Assembly: GCA_945870465.1 (NCBI GenBank)
Contig: CAMBSS010000136.1
Span: 1-11,162 of the forward strand
Reading direction: 5' to 3'
Source of the DNA: Bordetella parapertussis
GTDB lineage: Bacteria; Pseudomonadota; Gammaproteobacteria; Burkholderiales; SG8-41
DNA: 11,162 nucleotides
Shown here: positions 6,691 to 11,162 of the stretch, in pieces
How positions within the stretch are numbered: the stretch's first letter is position 1
How the letters are laid out: each line of letters starts with the position of its first letter
The notes under the pieces: generated by a model
Seen by the model: the letters and a program-made list of their open reading frames with translations, nothing else
Databases searched by the model: none
What the model was told of the DNA's origin: nothing
Position numbers and translations under genes: made by a program

Positions 6691-9063
6691 CTATTTGCGT
6701 CTGCCTTTCGTCGGCTTGCCAGCGAATCCGGCGGCGCCGCTTTCTTCCAGCACGAAATCGATTTTGCTCGATTCAATATCGACGCGCACCACCCTGACAC
6801 GCACGCGATCACCCAGCCGATACCGCTTCGCGGTGCGCTCACCTACCAACTGGTGTTTCGCCGCATCGTAGTGAAAATAGTCGCTGCCGAGGTCAGACAC
6901 ATGCACCAAGCCCTCGACATAAACGCCGTCCAGCGCGACAAAAATACCGAATGCCACTGCCGAGCTGATGGTGCCATCGAATACATCGCCGACGCGGTCG
7001 CGCATGTAATAACATTTCAGCCACGCATCGACGTCACGCGTCGCCTCATCCGCACGGCGCTCGGTCAGCGAGCATTGCATGCCCAGCTCCTGCCACTTGC
7101 CCGGCTCGTAACGCTTGTGCCTGATGACCGCCTTGATCGCACGATGTATCAGCAGATCGGGGTAACGCCGGATCGGCGACGTGAAATGCGTGTAAGACTC
7201 GTAGGCGAGCCCGAAATGCCCGAGGTTGTCAGGGCTGTATACCGCCTGGCGCAGCGAGCGCAGCATCGCGGTCTGCAATAACTGGGCATCGGGCCGGCCT
7301 TTGACGCGCTCCAGCACCTTGGCGTAATCGTGCGCGCGCGGCGCTTCGCCGCCGCCGAGCTCGAGCCCGAAGCCCTTGAGGAATTCGCGCAGTCCCAACA
7401 GACGTTCCGGCGTTGGCCCCTGGTGCACGCGGTAAAGCGCCGCATGTTCGTTCTTGCGCAGAATATCCGATGCGCACACGTTGGCTGCCAGCATGCATTC
7501 CTCGATGATGCGATGGGCGTCGTTGCGCTCCACCGGCACGATGCGCTCTATCTTGCCCTGCGCGTCGAATATCATCTGCGTTTCTATGGTCTCGAAATCA
7601 ATTGCGCCGCGCTTGGCACGCGATTTCGCCAGTACCTGGTACAACTTGGACAGGTTGGTCAGCTGCGGTACCAGCGCGCGATGTTGCGCGGCGGCCGTGC
7701 CCTGCGGATCCTTCAATATCTCCGCCACTACCGTATAGGTGAACCTCGCGTGCGACCACATGACTGACGGATAAAACCGGTACTCGGTGACGTCGCCGTG
7801 CGCATCGATATTCATGTCGCATACCATACACAGGCGATCGACTTGCGGATTCAGCGAGCACAAGCCGTTCGACAGCACTTCCGGCAGCATCGGGATCACG
7901 CGGCGCGGAAAATAAACCGAGTTACCGCGGTTAAGCGCTTCGCGGTCGAGGGCATCGCCGTGATCGACGTAATGACTGACATCGGCAATCGCCACCAGCA
8001 GACGGAAGCCCTTGCCGCGCGGCTCGCAGTACACGGCGTCGTCGAAATCGCGAGCGGTCTCACCGTCTATCGTGACCAGCGGCAGCTTGCGCACATCTTC
8101 GCGTCCCGCCATGTCCTCTGCGGTCACTTTGCCGCTGAAACGGGCGCACGCTTTTTCTACCGACGGCGGAAACTCATACGGCAAATCGTGCTTGCGCAGC
8201 GCGATCTCGATTTCCATCCCCGGATCGGCATAGTTGCCGAGGATCTCGACCACGCGCGCGACCGGCTGCGCGTGGCGCGCCGGTTGCGTGATGATTTCCG
8301 CGACGACCACCTGTCCCGGCTTGGCGTTCAACTCGTTGCCCGGCGGCACCAGCAGTTCCTGGCTGATGCGGCGGTTTTCCGGCACGACGAACAACACGCC
8401 CTGCTCGTTGCGCAACCGCCCGACCAGGTGATGATTGACGTGCTCGAGCACTTCGACGATTTTCGCCTCGGGCCGGCCGCGGCGGTCGAGCCCGATCTCG
8501 CGCGCGGCAACGCGGTCGCCGTGCAGAATCTTGTGCATTTCGTGCGGCCCGAGAAACATGTCGGGACCCGCGTCGTCCCTGATCAGGAAACCGAAACCGT
8601 CCGGATGCCCCTGCACCTTGCCGGCAATCAAGTCGAGCTTGGTGACGACGCAAATCGCATCGCGGCGGTTGCGCATGATCTGGCCATCGCGCTGCATGGC
8701 GCCGAGCCGGCGCTCGAAACCTTCGCGCTCGCTGTCGGTGATGCCGAGCAGTTTTTCGAGTTCCGCATTGCTGACCGGTACGCCCTGCTCGTTCAACGTC
8801 TCGAGTATCATTTCCCGGCTCGGCACCGGTTCATCGTAATTGCTGCTCTCGCGCGCTTGAAACGGATCGCCGCTGCGCGTGGGCGCACGCAAGAGGCGAG
8901 CGGTGTCTGGCGTGGAACGCTTCACACCGGTGGAGTTTTGCGGGGAAGATCCCACGCGCGCCGCTTTCGCGGGCGCGGCTTTTTTTGGCTTGGTTACTGC
9001 ACCCGCGCCATGCTGCGATCGCGAATCGTCACGCGTGCGTGATCGGGATTTTCGCGTTTTCAT
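6691..9063 (-). CDS. rnr: Ribonuclease R, 3'-5' exoribonuclease
   Basis: The 790-residue protein is a processive 3'-5' exoribonuclease that degrades structured RNA and helps turn over rRNA and mRNA. In order: a basic low-complexity extension (1-63); DPFQARE and a winged-helix HTH (66-135); cold-shock/OB domains (about 140-280); the RNB catalytic domain (about 327-655) with the metal-binding set [11 protein letters not shown] (D333, D339, D341, D342) and [14 protein letters not shown] (629-642); and an S1 domain (about 690-773; [21 protein letters not shown]). All key residues are present. The C-terminal tail is short (GKPTKGRRK), unlike the long lysine-rich tail of E. coli RNase R, while the N-terminus is extended instead. 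The start ATG 9063 abuts the -35 box of the divergent tRNA-Leu promoter; a weak AAGG lies about 12 nt upstream. A later start near residue 66 would still give a full catalytic enzyme. Confidence 0.96.
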   Translation of the reverse strand: MKTRKSRSRTRDDSRSQHGAGAVTKPKKAAPAKAARVGSSPQNSTGVKRSTPDTARLLRAPTRSGDPFQARESSNYDEPVPSREMILETLNEQGVPVSNAELEKLLGITDSEREGFERRLGAMQRDGQIMRNRRDAICVVTKLDLIAGKVQGHPDGFGFLIRDDAGPDMFLGPHEMHKILHGDRVAAREIGLDRRGRPEAKIVEVLEHVNHHLVGRLRNEQGVLFVVPENRRISQELLVPPGNELNAKPGQVVVAEIITQPARHAQPVARVVEILGNYADPGMEIEIALRKHDLPYEFPPSVEKACARFSGKVTAEDMAGREDVRKLPLVTIDGETARDFDDAVYCEPRGKGFRLLVAIADVSHYVDHGDALDREALNRGNSVYFPRRVIPMLPEVLSNGLCSLNPQVDRLCMVCDMNIDAHGDVTEYRFYPSVMWSHARFTYTVVAEILKDPQGTAAAQHRALVPQLTNLSKLYQVLAKSRAKRGAIDFETIETQMIFDAQGKIERIVPVERNDAHRIIEECMLAANVCASDILRKNEHAALYRVHQGPTPERLLGLREFLKGFGLELGGGEAPRAHDYAKVLERVKGRPDAQLLQTAMLRSLRQAVYSPDNLGHFGLAYESYTHFTSPIRRYPDLLIHRAIKAVIRHKRYEPGKWQELGMQCSLTERRADEATRDVDAWLKCYYMRDRVGDVFDGTISSAVAFGIFVALDGVYVEGLVHVSDLGSDYFHYDAAKHQLVGERTAKRYRLGDRVRVRVVRVDIESSKIDFVLEESGAAGFAGKPTKGRRK

Positions 9064-9092
9064 TTGACAAATGAGCCTTTAATGATTAAATT
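9064..9092 (+). promoter_or_regulatory. Promoter of the tRNA-Leu gene
   Basis: A perfect -35 TTGACA (9064-9069) is followed after 16-17 bp by TTAAAT or TAAATT (9086-9092) and a GC-rich discriminator (GCCCGCC, 9094-9100). The start would be near 9099, a few bases before the mature tRNA 5' end at 9107. GC-rich discriminators are typical of stable-RNA promoters under stringent control. The -35 box directly adjoins the rnr start codon. Confidence 0.75.
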
Positions 9093-9106
9093 TGCCCGCC
9101 TTGTAT

Positions 9107-9193
9107 GCCCAGGTGGCGGAATTGGTAGACGCACATGGTTCAGGTCCATGCGGTGGAAACACTGTGGGGGTTCGAGTCCCTTCCTGGGCACCA
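9107..9193 (+). tRNA. tRNA-Leu (anticodon CAG)
   Basis: The 87-nt gene has acceptor arms GCCCAGG (9107-9113) and CCTGGGC (9183-9189), discriminator A and an encoded CCA (9191-9193). The D-arm region reads TGGCGGAATTGGTAGACGCA, typical of leucine tRNAs. The anticodon stem ATGG/CCAT encloses the loop TTCAGGT with CAG at 9141-9143. A long variable arm (class II) and the T loop TTCGAGT are present. It decodes CUG. It lies on the opposite strand to the housekeeping genes, diverging from rnr and converging on purA. Confidence 0.97.
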
Positions 9194-9195
9194 CA

Positions 9196-9296
9196 AATAC
9201 AAGGATTCAGGAGTTAAATTCGGGATTCAGCGGTTCATTTACGCTTGTATCTTAGCATCAAGCCGAATCCTGGTTCCTGACTCGCGAATCCTTGCA

Positions 9297-9298
<2 letters not shown>
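9196..9298. terminator. Nested inverted repeat between tRNA-Leu and purA, possible bidirectional terminator or REP-like element
   Basis: The outer arms 9196-9214 and 9280-9298 are complementary at 16 of 19 positions (core CAAGGATTC). The inner arms repeat the same word: GGATTC at 9223-9228 faces GAATCC at 9265-9270. The right outer arm overlaps the purA stop codon (9299-9297). Its place between two convergent genes suits a terminator, but there is no clear T-run after a tight GC stem, so a palindromic repeat element is equally possible. Confidence 0.5.

Positions 9299-11162
<1,864 letters not shown>

Noticed and set aside
6672..6842. 57-codon upstream extension of the rlmB frame into rnr
   Set aside because: The added residues do not resemble an RlmB N-terminus and would overlap rnr by about 150 bp; [10 protein letters not shown] at 6671 fits the family.
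7798..9042. 414-residue plus-strand frame opposite rnr
   Set aside because: It is an antisense shadow of a GC-rich conserved gene, with no recognisable motifs and no ribosome site.

Overview
The right two thirds of the window hold a compact run of bacterial housekeeping genes on the minus strand: hisZ (partial), purA, rnr and rlmB, with a tRNA-Leu(CAG) gene on the plus strand between purA and rnr. This order, the presence of a separate hisZ next to purA, and the GC-rich codon use suggest a betaproteobacterium, possibly in or near the Nitrosomonadales. That placement comes from remembered gene order and is not a database result.

The left part is accessory. From 4566 down to the left edge, the minus strand is one unbroken reading frame of 1522 codons with neither a frameshift nor a stop; I read it codon by codon. 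It encodes the N-terminal part of a very large secreted protein: signal peptide, haemagglutinin-type two-partner-secretion (TPS) domain, beta-helix body, the 'VIVWSD ... GNGGFVEVSGK ... GTLLLDPKN' block typical of FhaB/HMW-like exoproteins, then at least ten imperfect repeats of about 32-40 residues with long glycine/aspartate/tyrosine-rich loops. The C-terminus and any TpsB outer-membrane partner lie outside the window.

Between the exoprotein gene and rlmB lies a decayed insertion sequence, about 4651-5886, of the IS1380 type. Its transposase has an amber codon near the start and an in-frame internal deletion that removes the second catalytic aspartate region. The left end abuts a 24-bp tandem duplication in the exoprotein promoter region and appears to supply the -35 box of that promoter. 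Without the IS, the exoprotein gene would start about 100 bp downstream of rlmB on the same strand, so the ancestral layout was probably rnr-rlmB-exoprotein.

Other regulatory structure: a strong-looking promoter with a GC-rich discriminator drives tRNA-Leu, and its -35 box touches the rnr start codon. A nested inverted repeat of about 100 bp separates the convergent tRNA-Leu and purA genes and overlaps the purA stop codon. No CRISPR array, rRNA, phage gene or defence gene was seen. No stretch over 300 bases lacks a gene or element.
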